From: Plantago ovata | Lineage: Eukaryota; Streptophyta; Magnoliopsida; Lamiales; Plantaginaceae | NCBI GenBank assembly: GCA_028274465.1 | Contig: CM051455.1 | Coordinates: 137,178,096-137,242,095, forward strand | DNA: 64,000 nt | Direction: 5' to 3' | Shown here: in pieces, positions 43,834-55,460 of the stretch | Layout of the letters: each line of letters opens with the position of its first letter | Position numbering within the stretch: position 1 is the stretch's first letter | Translations under genes and position numbers: made by a program | Notes under the pieces: model-generated | What the model was told of the DNA's origin: nothing | The model's database searches: none | What the model saw: only the letters and a program-made list of their open reading frames with translations

Positions 43834-46800
43834 ATGGCGATTGTTGGTGAGAATTCTGGATCCAGTGATAGAGATCAGAGAGCTAAGGACAGTGGTAAAA
43901 GCAAGCTCGCTGAGGAGGAGGAGCAGTACGATCCAGCTGATGTCAATGGCAAGTACTACATCTCTCCTACAGACACGCTTATCTCTGGTGCAAATAAGCA
44001 ACTGCTTACAGGTCCAAACTATCTCTCCTGGAAACATGAGATGATTCGAACTTTAACTTTCAAAAACAAGTTAGATTTCATTGATGAAGGTTTAGCTATG
44101 CCTGCTTTAGAGAGTAAATTGTATGTACCTTGGTTACGATGCAATAACATAGTTCTCTCGTGGATATTATACTCTCTGTCTGATGATATTCGAAGTACAG
44201 TGATGTTTTGTCAAATTGCAAGTGAAGTGTGGGTGAAGATAGCTGTTAGGTATTCTAGTCCTGCATATCTTCACATTTATCAGTTGCAAATGAGAATCTA
44301 TGGCTTAGAACAAGGTGACATGTCTGTATCAGACTATTTTGGTCAGATGTCAAAAATGTGGGCAGAACTTAGGCAGTTTAGGCCTCTACCTGACTGTATC
44401 TGTGAAGAAGGTAAACCTAAGAGTATTAGGTGTGTTTTCTGCAACACAAAGGTGGATATGATATTTCAATTCCTAATGGGATTGAATTTCTATGTCAGGG
44501 GACATATTATCATGAATACTAAGAAGATGACGCTTGATGAAGCTTTTAAGTTGTGTACTCAGGAGGAAGCTCAGAAAGGATCTAGGTTTGGTGGCAATAG
44601 TTCAGGAGGCGGTGTATCTGGTTTTGGTTGTAATGTTACTGGAGGAAGTGGATCCGGTTATGGAGGAAGTGGACCTGGTAATAGTAATAACATGAATTTG
44701 GCTGTTAAGAACAAGAGAAAGGATAAGGACTGGATGTTCTGTGATAATTGTGGGAGACCAGGGCATGTGCGTGAGGGTTGTTACCGGATTATAGGTTTCC
44801 CTCCGAACTTTAAGTTCACAAAGAAGGCAGCCAACTCTACTCCAGGTCAGAGTTCACAATTCCAGGCTAAACAAGGTTATGGACAAGGACAATCATCTCA
44901 ATACACTCAGTACAACTCCAAGGCATCTGGTGGTCAAGGTTCTAAGTATCAGTCTAAGGGATCTGTAGCTTATGGTCCGCATTATCAATCTCAGTCCAAA
45001 CCTACTCACTTTACCAATCAGGTTGGACAACAAGACTTGTTTCAACAATACTCTCAGGTCAAGTCTCAGATGAAGAACTTGATGAATCTCATGGGACAGA
45101 CTGTACAATCTCAAGGACCAAATGCTAGTGATGACAGTGGAGAAGCTGAGAATTCTTATCTGAGTGTTACACCCAAAATGGCAGGTATAACATTCTCTTT
45201 TCCACTAGTATCACATGCTGCTAGTATCTTTACCATTTTGCACAATTATTTCATCGTTGACACTGGTGCCACAGACCATGTAATATGTGATCCTGCTTTC
45301 TTTACTTCACACATTACACATCTTGACACTCATGTGCAATTGCCTGATAAATCTAAGATCAAGGTAGCTCAAACTGGTCATCTGAAGCTAAATGAACACA
45401 TCACTTTGAAAGATGTCTTATATGTTCCCTCATTTAAAGTGAATTTGTTGTCTGTTAGTAAACTTACAGCAGAAGGTCAATTTGATTTTGTGTTCACTCA
45501 TGATTCATGCTATTTACAGGCAGTTTCTTCAAAGATAAGGATTGGGCTCGCTGAACAGTTTAATAATCTGTATGTCATGCCAATTTCTGAGAAATTTCAT
45601 TTACCTGTTTTCAATAAAATGAATGAGTCTGCAGTTCATGTTGTTCAGCAGATAGATGATAGTCTGCTCTGGCACTATAGACTAGGTCATCCCTCTTTCA
45701 AGAGGATGCAATTGATCAAAGCTTCTTCTGTAAAGTGTCAAGAGCATAAGAACTGTACTATTTGCATTGAAGCTAAAATGAAAAAGAAGCAATTTCCTGT
45801 TAGTGTTTCTATGTCTCATCAATTGTTTGATTTAGTTCACCTAGATGTGTGGGGTCCTTATTCTCAATCTACTGTGAATGGTCATCACTATTTTCTTACC
45901 ATAGTAGATGATCATAGTAGGTTCACTTGGGTGCACTTGTTTAAGCAAAAATCTGAAGTGAAGGACATTGTTCTTTCTTTTATTCATTTGATCAAGACTC
46001 AGCATAATATCATTATTAAAACCATTAGATCTGATAATGGTACTGAGTTCATATTTGGAAATGCTTTAACTTCTTTGGGAATTGTTCATCAAAGGAGTTG
46101 TCCTTACACTCCACAACAAAATGGTGTTGTGGAGCGCAAGCATCAACATTTGTTAAATGTTGCTAGGTCTCTTCTCTTTCAGTCTGGTGTTTCTCTAAAG
46201 TTTTGGGGTCATGCTGTCATGACAGCAGTTTATCTTATCAATAGAATTCCCTCTTTAATTCTTGATAAAGTCACACCTTATGAGATTATGTATGGTACTC
46301 CACCTGCATATGATCATCTCAGGTCTTTTGGTTGCTTGTGTTACATGTTAAATCCTGTTGTTCACAGAAAGAAATTTGATCCCAGGGCTAGTGCTTGTGT
46401 TTTTATTGGGTATCCACCTGACATGAAAGGATATTTGGTTTACAATATGGATACTCATAAAATATGCACTTCTAGAGATGTTCATTTTATTGAAAATAAA
46501 TTTCCCTATCTCAAGTCATCTCATTCTTCTCAAAGTCCTTCATTACCTGTTGTTCATGACAATTCAATGCTTCCAGAGTTACAGGTCTCTCTACCTCCAC
46601 AATCCCTCACTACCCCTGCACCTCAGTATCATTCACCTATTTCTTCACCTGTTCACTTTTCACCAGAACCCCTTTCTCCCCATATTTCTCACGATGTCTC
46701 ACCTTTTCTTCTCTCTCCTCATAATTCACCAGTTCATTCTTCTTCTGTATCTCACTCTTTACCAGTTCATTCTTCTCATGAGCATTCTACTGCCTCTCCC

Positions 46801-48828
46801 ACACCAATTTCACTTGCTGAAAACCTGGATACCCTTGATATTTCTGCCACACCTGAAAGATCAGTTGTATCTGACACACCTGTTCTCAGAAGGTCTTTGA
46901 GAGAACATTCTTTCAATCCTAAATTTAGGGATTTCTATTGCAATTTATTGCATAGAGTTCCTGTAGTTAGGACAGGAACCAGGTATCCTATCACTAACTA
47001 TGTGTCATATGATCATCTTTCACCTACTGATAGGCATTATGCTCTCAATTTAATGATTCAGCAAGACCCTCAATTTTACCATCAAGCTGTCAATTCACCT
47101 CATTGGCAAGAAGCCATGACACAAGAGCTTGATGCTCTTAGACAGAATGGTACTTGGATTGAGGTCTTACTTCCCCCTGGCGCCTCTCCTATAGGCTGCA
47201 AGTATGTGTATAAAACTAAGTTGAAGGCTGATGGTTCTATAGATAAGTACAAAGCCAGGTTAGTTGCCAAGGGTTATTCTCATAAATATGGCCTTGACTA
47301 TCTTGAAACCTTCAGTCCTGTTGCCAAACTCACAACAGTCAGGACCTTTCTAGCCATAGTTGCTCATCATGGTTGGTCCTGTCAACAGATGGATGTGGCT
47401 AATGCCTTTCTTAATGGTGATTTATAGGAAGACATTTACATGGATTCCCCTCCTGGATACTTGTTTCAGGGGGAGATCATGCATCAGTCTTCTCTAACTA
47501 AGCAAAAGTCTGTGCTAAAATTGCAAAAATCACTGTATGGCTTGAAACAAGCCTCCAGGCAGTGGAATCACAAGTTTTCTGAGACTTTGATTAGTCTTGG
47601 TTTTAGTCAATCATCATCTGATCATTCTTTGTTTACAAGAATCAAAAATGGTGTTTTTGCTGCTCTTTTGGTTTATGTGGATGATATCATCATCACAAGC
47701 TCTTTGGACAAAGAGATTGATTCAATAAAAGCTTTACTGCATAACAAGTTCAAAATAAGAGATTTGGGTGATGTGAAATACTTCTTAGGGCTTGAGATTA
47801 CAACATCTTCTAAAGGTTTGCATGTGTGTCAAAGGAAGTATATTCTTGAACTTTTATCTGAGACAGGTTTGACTAACTGTAAACCTGTTGTTACACCCAT
47901 TGAAGTGAATTTCAAAATTACTTTAGATGAAGATAGTGAAGAGTTGCATGATGTTACTGCTTACAGGAAATTGGTGGGTAAGTTGATATACTTGAACATC
48001 ACCAGGCCTGATATTACATTTGCAGTAGGGGTCCTTAGTCAATTTATGGACAGACCTACTATGTTGCATATGCAAGCAGCTCTCAGGGTAGTTAAATATC
48101 TCGAGAATGCACCTGGCCAAGGGCTTCTTTTCTCCCATAATGTGAGCATTCAGTTAGTAGCCTATTGTGATTCTGATTGGGCATCTTGTCCCATCACAAG
48201 GAGGTCTACTACTGGTTATAGTGTTTTTCTGGGAAGGTCTCTCATAAGCTGGAAAAGCAAGAAACAAGCCACTGTAAGCAGATCTTCGAGTGAAGCTGAA
48301 TACAGGGCTTTATCATTCACCAGTTGTGAAATCATCTGGTTGTTGTCTCTTTTAAGAGACTTTAACATTTGTTTTAAAGAGCCTGTCACATTGTATTGTG
48401 ACAATCAATCGGCGATTCATCTCACCAAGAACCCAGTGTTTCATGAACGCACAAAACACTTGGAGATTGACTGTCATTTTGTCAGGGAAAAAGTTCTTGC
48501 AGGAGTCATAAAAGTGTTATATGTTTCTTCAGAGAATCAACTTGCAGATGCTTTTACTAAAGCTCTCACAGCTGATAGATTGAAGTTCTTGATGTCCAAG
48601 ATGTACTTCGTTGATAACTACGCACCTCTTGAGGGGGAGTCTCAAGAATCAAGGATTACAACTTGTGTAACAAGCATTCAGTCTCAAGAGCAACTGACAG
48701 AACAAGAGCAACAGAGACGAATTGATATGCTAGAGTTCGATGTCCAGAGCGCCAAGACTTATGCCAGTTCGCAGTACAAGACGTTAGAGGTCGTGCATAC
48801 TGTTATGCACGACTTTGGTTGGATGTAA
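43834..48828 (+). pseudogene. Copia Gag-Pol polyprotein, one in-frame TAG
   Basis: From ATG 43834 the frame encodes Gag (TGPNYLSWKHEMIRTL, about residue 55) and a zinc knuckle (CDNCGRPGHVREGC, about 303). The protease has DTGATDHV (about 476). The integrase has a pre-integrase segment, zinc ligands and the D, D and E residues in HLDVWG, SDNGTEF and NGVVERK. The reverse transcriptase starts near 1106. A TAG at 47425-47427 interrupts it after FLNGDL. The same frame resumes at once and continues through the YVDD active site (about 47677), RNase H (AYCDSDWAS, EAEYRAL) and the LADAFTKAL end, stopping at 48828 inside the right LTR. No other break was seen. The stop lies before the YVDD motif, so the copy is enzymatically dead unless the stop is read through. 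Confidence 0.93.
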
Positions 48829-49023
48829 ATAGTTTAGAGTAGCATTTTCTACTTGTAAATACAGTTGAGCGCTTTCTTCTTCTTCCTTGTATATAAACAA
48901 GTCTCTCAGTATTGTATCTGTACATTTAGATAATATTCAATACAAGCAGAGGTTAATTTAGATTGCTCTCATCTTCAATCATGACTTCGTTCATCTGTTT
49001 CATTCCTTCCGCATCTTCTGATA
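48640..49023 (+). repeat. Copia 3' LTR
   Basis: It is 384 bp and identical by eye to 43116-43499. The polyprotein frame runs about 63 codons into it before stopping at 48828. Confidence 0.92.
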
Positions 49024-49132
49024 GTAATATATACGATTTTTGAAATTTTGACCCCCCGAACGTTTGAAAAATCATGTGTATATAATTTGACCTCCCCTAC
49101 CTCCAAATCCTGGTTCCGCTCCTGATTAGGTG

Positions 49133-50353
49133 AGTACATTGTTACATTTTTTGGTGATTCCGGATAATGCCCTCATGTTTCAATCGAGTGTTTAGCAAGA
49201 TGTTAAGGATAAGGTTTGGTTTTTTTAATAAGAAACTGAAGCCTTGATACAATGGTGTTTAAAATCAATCAACGGAGTGTTTCATAATCTAAATTCTAAA
49301 TAAAACAATACTAAAGCATAACCTAAATAAAGCTTACTCTTAAGAACTAAGTTATAAGGTGGTCCAGTGGAAGGGAACACAGTAGTCTAGGAGTAGTTGT
49401 AATATTTACCGTTTAAAATTTTAAAAAAATGGTTTCATTTACAAGCTCTTACTCTTTTCGTCCCAACAACTACACCATGGAAATCGAATGCTATTTTGTT
49501 CCTCCCATACAACATTAGATTAAAATATGCAACCAATATTGAACTCATAAAGTAGAAAACAGGCTCCAACTTGATCTATAATCATTAATATATATATATA
49601 TACTCTAATATCAAATCATTATGAAATGTGATACTACTTTTAAAATTTTATTATACTTAAAAAAAGTAATTTCAGTGCGCGATATAATTGATCTTACATT
49701 AGTATTTTTTTTTCGATATACAAGTTTAAAATCATTGAAACCCAAGTGTGTATAATGCACAATTAACAGGGGAAACACCCAGAGTTTCACTGTGTCTCAA
49801 AACTATATCAAAGACTAAGAGACAAGGCCAATTAATGCGACCAAGAACAACAAACCTAAATGAGACGCCAAATTCCGAAATTTGGTTCGTGATTTGATAA
49901 ACTCCATGCACAGAAAAAGATCAATACAAAATCAGGCCTATATACATCCGACTACGACAAGTTCAAGATTACTACATGCAAGCATAGCCACGTAAAAACA
50001 GAACATGCCAGATGTTGTTTACCAAATGGCGCGGTAGTTCAGGGCCGTGGGCATCATTACCAATCAAGAAGATGATAAAACAAAAATACACGAATATAGC
50101 ACGCAATAACACGTGCAAATACCATGTCGTAAAAACAAATGAGGGTGACAAGCACTGCCATTGTCCGCCCGGCCCTCGTCTTGAACTATAATCGTGAATT
50201 GGATAAACATCCACTCTTAACAAAATTTCAATGGTAATACCATGAAAATTATTTACATGTATCATATCAAGGGGATAACTTTATCGTAGACCCTGTGGTT
50301 AGAAATCATCTAAAATATACATTCATTGAATATGACATACATTTATTTACTAC
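49133..50353. other. Intergenic DNA with a SINE-like scrap
   Basis: It is mostly AT-rich with no coding frame of interest. The segment 49354-49430 has an A-box-like tggtccagtgg and an ending (gtagttgtaatattt, then an A-rich tail) shared with the SINE at 7055-7190. It is probably an internally deleted member of the same family. Confidence 0.5.
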
Positions 50354-51199
50354 ACTAGAACTCATGTCATACGCTACGCGTGTGCTAAGATCTTCTTGTA
50401 AACCAATATTGTTTTTTGAATGCAAATTTGTCCAATTTTATGGCCAGGGAATTGTGACCGCGAGTACCCCGTGATAAAATCCAGTCAAAGCTTAGATTAA
50501 GGTCAATTTTTGGTCAGTTAATGTGATCTTGCTCGCGAGCACGACCATTTTATTATTATTATTTTTTTTAGAAGGAGTTTGAGTTGATCACCATGAATAT
50601 GATCGTTTCAACCTTTTCATTGTAATATTTTACAATAAATGAGATTATTTTTTGGCTCTAACAATAAGATGAAATAGCAGAAGTATGTGAATTTAACACG
50701 TGGTCGTGTTACACATGTATTAATGCAAACAGATTGACAAGAATTACAGATGTGATATATCAAATATTTAAATGTTAAAAGTGTGAAACTGATTGGACAT
50801 AATATCATTTAAATTACAATCATGAATTTCAAAAAACTAATAGCAAGGAGAACGTTTTGTACGCGTAACACAACACCAATTAGCATGCGAAATGCAGATT
50901 TCGAGGTTGAATGTTTTAATAGCCTAAAAATGTATCCAATGGTTCTTAACTCAGCGGAGGAATAATTTTTGTATGTCTAATATCGTTCGATCCAAAACTT
51001 TTCATTGCATGACAACAAAAACTATATACGTTTATAGGACAACGTTTCTATTAAGTTTAACTACTAGATACACAATTTGTTAATTTTCAAATGGTTATTT
51101 TCTAATCAATTCCATTCGTTTACTATTAGTATTGATTCATTACTTAATGTTTTACAAAAATATCATAGCACACGCATAGCGTGTGACTTGAATTCTAGT
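50354..51199. mobile_element. 846-bp element with ~33-bp terminal inverted repeats
   Basis: The left arm (actagaactcatgtcatac, continuing to tgtgcta, from 50354) and the right arm (tagcacacgcatagc to ctagt, 51166-51199) are inverted with four mismatches. The interior shows no coding frame with a domain. No target duplication could be fixed, so the class is open. Confidence 0.65.
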
Positions 51200-51224
51200 A
51201 TGGAATATAAGTGAATAATTATTA

Positions 51225-51430
51225 CTTCCTCCGCAGGATTTCCATTCGTTTTGTTGACTTTTTCGTAGTCCAACTTGACCTCATATTATTCCTGAATCAT
51301 TTCGAAAAATAATTAATAAAATTATATTATGAAATTATATTTATTGTACTTTCATAATATAACTCCATTAATTATTTTTTCCAAGTTATTAATTGAAGTC
51401 GTTTGTTTGGATTTTAACGAAATGACTGAC
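51225..51430. mobile_element. Stowaway-like MITE, second family member
   Basis: It begins cttcctccg after a TA and has a cgttttgttgacttttt arm like the element at 7309-7553, with a partly matching inverted arm near its right end. It is more diverged than the first copy. The right edge is approximate. Confidence 0.55.
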
Positions 51431-51510
51431 ATAAGAGTTGTTTGATTAGATTTTTAAATCTGAATAGAAGGTTAAAACTGTCCATTCATTGATATATAAT
51501 GGGCCAAAAC

Positions 51511-51894
51511 CTAAGAAGCACCGACACGGATACGGACGCGGACACGATACGGACATGGATACGTCGATACGTCAAAATTTAAAAAAGTAGGATACGAATA
51601 CGTGACTAATACGTTTAATTTTTTAATATATTTTAATATATTTTAATATGTTTAGTATGTAAATTTTTAATTTTAAAAATTTCTAGCTACTAGTTATTCT
51701 AATAAATACTTAAAAACAAATAATAAAGTAAATAACTAATATTACTCTTTAGTTATTCATCACTAATCACAACAAATGTTTAACAATATGGCTAAAGGGG
51801 AGGGATACGTATCGGAGACGAATCGGGGCGAATCGGGTATCGGATACGTATCGGAATGGATACTTGGTCATTTTGGAGTATCGGTGCTTCCTAG
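51511..51894. mobile_element. 384-bp hAT-type MITE with 8-bp target duplications
   Basis: The terminal repeats ctaagaagcaccgaca and tatcggtgcttcctag are inverted with two mismatches in 16. Perfect 8-bp repeats gccaaaac flank the element (51503-51510 and 51895-51902). Both sub-ends are rich in gatacg motifs. It has no coding capacity. Confidence 0.85.
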
Positions 51895-51902
51895 GCCAAA
51901 AC

Positions 51903-52706
51903 ACATAATCATGTACTCATTCATGTATTGGTTGTTACTCTTTTAATGTAAATTGATTGACGTAACACGTTAAACTTCGGGTATGATGGAATCATTTTCT
52001 ATATTGGAGGATGATTGTGTTCGACTCCTCTTTCACACTGGAGTCTGGACCCCCTTGGTTCCGCCATTCCGGAAGCCATTGATAATTAGTGATTCTATGT
52101 AAAAGCAAAATGAATGAGGATCAAGTAACAATGAATGAATGAATGAATGAAGTATATAGTAGTCTGTATTATAGTGGGATCAACAAATTATCCAAGCCAT
52201 AGAATGTGACAAGTAAATTTTACATAGTTATCAAACTTCGATCCTTGGGGCAAGCTTGATCTACTGTTCATATAAACATGTTTGATATTTCCTCATCTAA
52301 AGCTTTAAGTCCCATGACTTGGTTTCTTATATTTATGTATTGGTAGTAGCATTGAAAAATAGTGAAATTAGTCTAGTAATATCATTTGCATGCCCCCTTC
52401 CTAAATCGCTTAGAAGTTACTTCGCATGTTTAAGGTACATGTTCTTCTCAAATTTAAGGCAAACATGTTAGTTAGGGCTCCTACAAAGAATGCTCTTAAT
52501 TAGCATAAAACTTGGGTGTAGTTTTATCCTAAATATAAGAAAGAAAGAAAAGGGTCCATTTTGAGAGAGCTACAAAAGACTGCTATGCCAGCAAGAGATT
52601 GACATTTTTATAAATCACTAACAATTGGAGATAAGTTGTATTTGTGACTTGAATCTCTATAAGTACCATTTTAGTTTTTTCTTTTTCTTTTCCACTATAA
52701 TACATA
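51903..52706. other. Intergenic; 3' flank of HEXO3
   Basis: It contains no coding frame. The minus-strand HEXO3 3' untranslated region occupies the right end. A short atga/gaat run lies near 52131-52150. Confidence 0.5.
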
Positions 52707-55449
52707 CTATTGCACATAACATGATCCAGGTTCCTCTGGTGCATCTCTGCCATAACCATTCAGTGGAGCTGCAGCAACTCCTCTTTGATTCAGTAGGCAT
52801 CTAAAATGTGATAATCTCTCCTTCACTTGCTCCGGATCTTTAGCTATCAGTTCATGAGATGTCCACAACCTCTCTGCATTACGCCAGAAAGCAAAACCAC
52901 GTTACGATTTCAAAATGAACGAAAAAGATTGGTGAATCAGACGACTGACAGTTACCTGCAGCTGCTGCAGCCCGGGGCCATATGGTTTGCTCGATGTCTG
53001 ACGCATCTATATGTTCGCCCCACATGCACACTTCCCCACCGAGGACTAATGCTTGATGTTTCGGATTGGTGATATTGGTGAGTGGTTCGTTCATGTAGAA
53101 GCCTTGCCAAAGAGCATCTAAGTGATCCAAGTACCACTTGTCCTGGTTGCTAACAATGCAACGCAATCCGGCTTCAACCACCTTTTGTGCAACACCACCT
53201 CCAAGCCTGCACAAAATTGCAAATTCGCAACGTAACTCAAAGGTATTTGGTTCAACATAACTCAAAGATTTTTGTCGTAATGCAGTTTCTACGTGACTTA
53301 CCAGTTATGGACAATGGTTTTGGGGCTCAACTTTTTACCGAAGTTGTTAAACGTTTCTTCCCTGCAATTTGCTATCGTTAATGTACATAGTTTGTATGGA
53401 AAACGACACAAGTGATACGGTAGGTTTCATGTAGTTCTCATACCAATTTATGATATCATATCCATGTGACAAAGCTATCTTCTGTGCTCGTAACACGAAG
53501 TACTCATACCCAGTAGAACCATTCAGGTGATTCTTCCGTAACCTGTAAATCAAGAGATCCGGTTAGTTGAACTAATGCGATTAACCAGTAATGTAACTGA
53601 AGGATTCTGGTGAACTAAGCAAACCATGACACGTACCAGTTGCGAATACGAGGAGTTGTCTGCCAGCAACCTGAATTCAAATTTACTTGTTTAAACATCT
53701 CAGTTCAAAATGACAATGTAAGTATAAATGTTGCTCAGTTTAAAACTCTTACTGGTATTCACTTCGTCACCTCCAAGGTGAACGAACTTATATTTGAAGA
53801 TCTTACTGAAATCTGAAATAGAAGATAGTAAACATGAGTTGGTTGTGATGAATCCGAAAACAAAATGTGCCATGCATAGACCATGAAGTAGTGATGATAC
53901 CTGACAGAATCCCATCTATTAGTTTGAAGGTAAACTCACTGCTGACATCAAGTGGCTCTTTACATTTTGATGAAGGCCACAGACCAGGATAGCCAACCCC
54001 CCTAATGATAAACACTAGCTCAGTTTGCTATGTTTTAAGGAAGATAAGAAAATTTCGAAGTTGATGTTAGAAATAGTACCAGGATTCAGCATGGCCAGGG
54101 ACGTCGATTTCAGCCAGAACGTTAATTCCTCTTCGTTTAGCATAACTGGAAGTTGGGACAAGCTTAGAAACATATAGCATGTGAATGTGAAGATTGAAAA
54201 AACAAACATCAGAAAAAAGACCGACTTGCCTCACAACCTCTATGGCATCAGCAAATGTGTATCGTTCAGAACTGGAATATGCACCATTCCACAGATTTGG
54301 ATATGATGGTATCTCAAGCGGGAAAGATTGTGTATCTACTATATGCCAATGCAGCACATTCTGATAACAAAAGACAGAAATTAGTGATATAGTTGCAGAA
54401 TTCTGGTAACGAAGTTGCTTCTTGTGTGGTCCTAACTCCTACGTACCAACTTGGCATAGGTCATTGAATCAATGACCTTCTTTATGACAGGCAAAGGCAG
54501 ATAATGTCTCGATGTGTCTGCATGCCACAAGTACAAATGCATTATAAGAAATACAAATATAGCTTAGAGCCTGACCAAATCATACAATCCCGCTAGGAGT
54601 AGGTATCTTACCAATCAAAAGTCCTCGGTATGGGAAGCGTGGCTGATCAGCTATTGTCCACGGGGCTTGATGGAGCACGATCCCTCTTGTTTTAAGGTCA
54701 AAATAGCATAGTTGGCTAAATGTCTGCCAAAAAGAACAGATTTTTTTTTTTATCATTTACTAACTTATGTTTCTTTAAAATCGAAGAAGCTACATTAAGT
54801 TTGGGATGAGAGTATAACCTGAAGCCCATGTAAAGCTCCATAAACAGTTTGTGCCTGCACGAAAACAAATTATATAAAGCCTGTAGAGTATGCTTTTACT
54901 ACAAATTTTGAAAGAATTTGATTAGAGGACCACCTCAATGCGTGCAAAGAGTGGGTTTACATTCGACGGTACATGCAGCCTGTAGGACTCATCGATGCCA
55001 TGTTGCAACTGCATCAAACGCAATAAAGTGTCAGTCAGACCAATGTCATAATTCACTTCACGAGTTCAACAAAGTATTCAGTACAGAAAAGATGATAGTT
55101 GCTTATTGGCTACCTCATCGGAAGGAGAATACACAACAATATGAATCCCTTCCAGCACAAAAGAGCGATTGAATTTTGACACATCAGCCTCAATTACATG
55201 AGCGCCTCTAACAACATTAATTGTCTCTGAGAATGCATCCTTCAGAATCCCAGAGGAATCAAGGAACTTACTTCCTTCGGTTTTCAATTTGAAATCATTA
55301 CTAAGGTAGAGGGTTACGCCTCCATAGCTCACTGACTTTGGCATCGGCCATATCTTCAACCGCTTAAGGTCTGCTGCAGCATCAATTGATATTACAAAAA
55401 AGAATATCAGAAGAGAAAGAAATGCGCTTTGAAGCCCGGTTATCCTCAT
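52707..55449 (-). CDS. HEXO3: Beta-hexosaminidase 3-like (GH20), secreted
   Basis: This GH20 enzyme removes terminal GlcNAc from N-glycans; Arabidopsis HEXO3 acts at the plasma membrane/apoplast and makes paucimannosidic glycans. Fourteen exons give 532 residues (HEXO3: about 535): 55449-55114, 55008-54934, 54854-54819, 54723-54612, 54517-54447, 54360-54230, 54145-54080, 54001-53901, 53812-53753, 53670-53637, 53542-53444, 53361-53302, 53206-52956, 52873-52707. A signal peptide (about 1-25) precedes the GH20b-like domain starting IWPMPKSVSYGG. The catalytic barrel has VLHWHIVDTQSFP (from 212), the catalytic pair Asp325-Glu326 in HLGGDEVN, GGEVCMWGEHID and the end EEPGSCYVQ. ATG 55449 follows a leader acceptor at 55461. 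Intron 6 is GC-AG. Text agreement with HEXO3 is closer than with HEXO1. Confidence 0.94.
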
Positions 55450-55460
55450 CCCAATTACCC

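Larger units (their letters stand above)
43116..49023 (+). mobile_element. Nearly intact Ty1/copia retrotransposon
   Basis: The element is 5908 bp, with 384-bp LTRs at both ends and 5-bp target duplications gtaat (43111-43115 and 49024-49028). The primer-binding site tggtatcagagcc, complementary to initiator tRNA-Met, starts at 43500 directly after the LTR. A polypurine tract (gagggggag, 48631-48639) precedes the right LTR. The internal region encodes one Gag-Pol polyprotein in copia order (protease, integrase, reverse transcriptase, RNase H). LTR identity implies a very recent insertion. The LTR ends (tctcaag ... ctgata) are not the usual TG...CA. Confidence 0.95.
43007..49124. mobile_element. 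Small hAT-type element split by a copia insertion
   Basis: The termini caggggcgg (43007) and ccgctcctg (ending 49124) are inverted repeats with one mismatch. Identical 8-bp direct repeats attaggtg flank them (42999-43006 and 49125-49132), the length made by hAT elements. Without the copia insertion and its duplicated target the element is about 205 bp and non-coding, that is, a MITE. The copia element lies near its middle. Confidence 0.88.

Noticed and set aside
46478..46900. 140-codon frame inside the copia element
   Set aside because: It is a shadow of the Ser/Pro/His-rich linker of the polyprotein in another frame.
9492..55449. A wall/glycan biosynthetic gene cluster (RGP5, UGT80, KOR and HEXO3 types)
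   Set aside because: The genes belong to separate pathways and compartments, lie tens of kb apart with pseudogenes and transposons between, and share no visible regulatory element.
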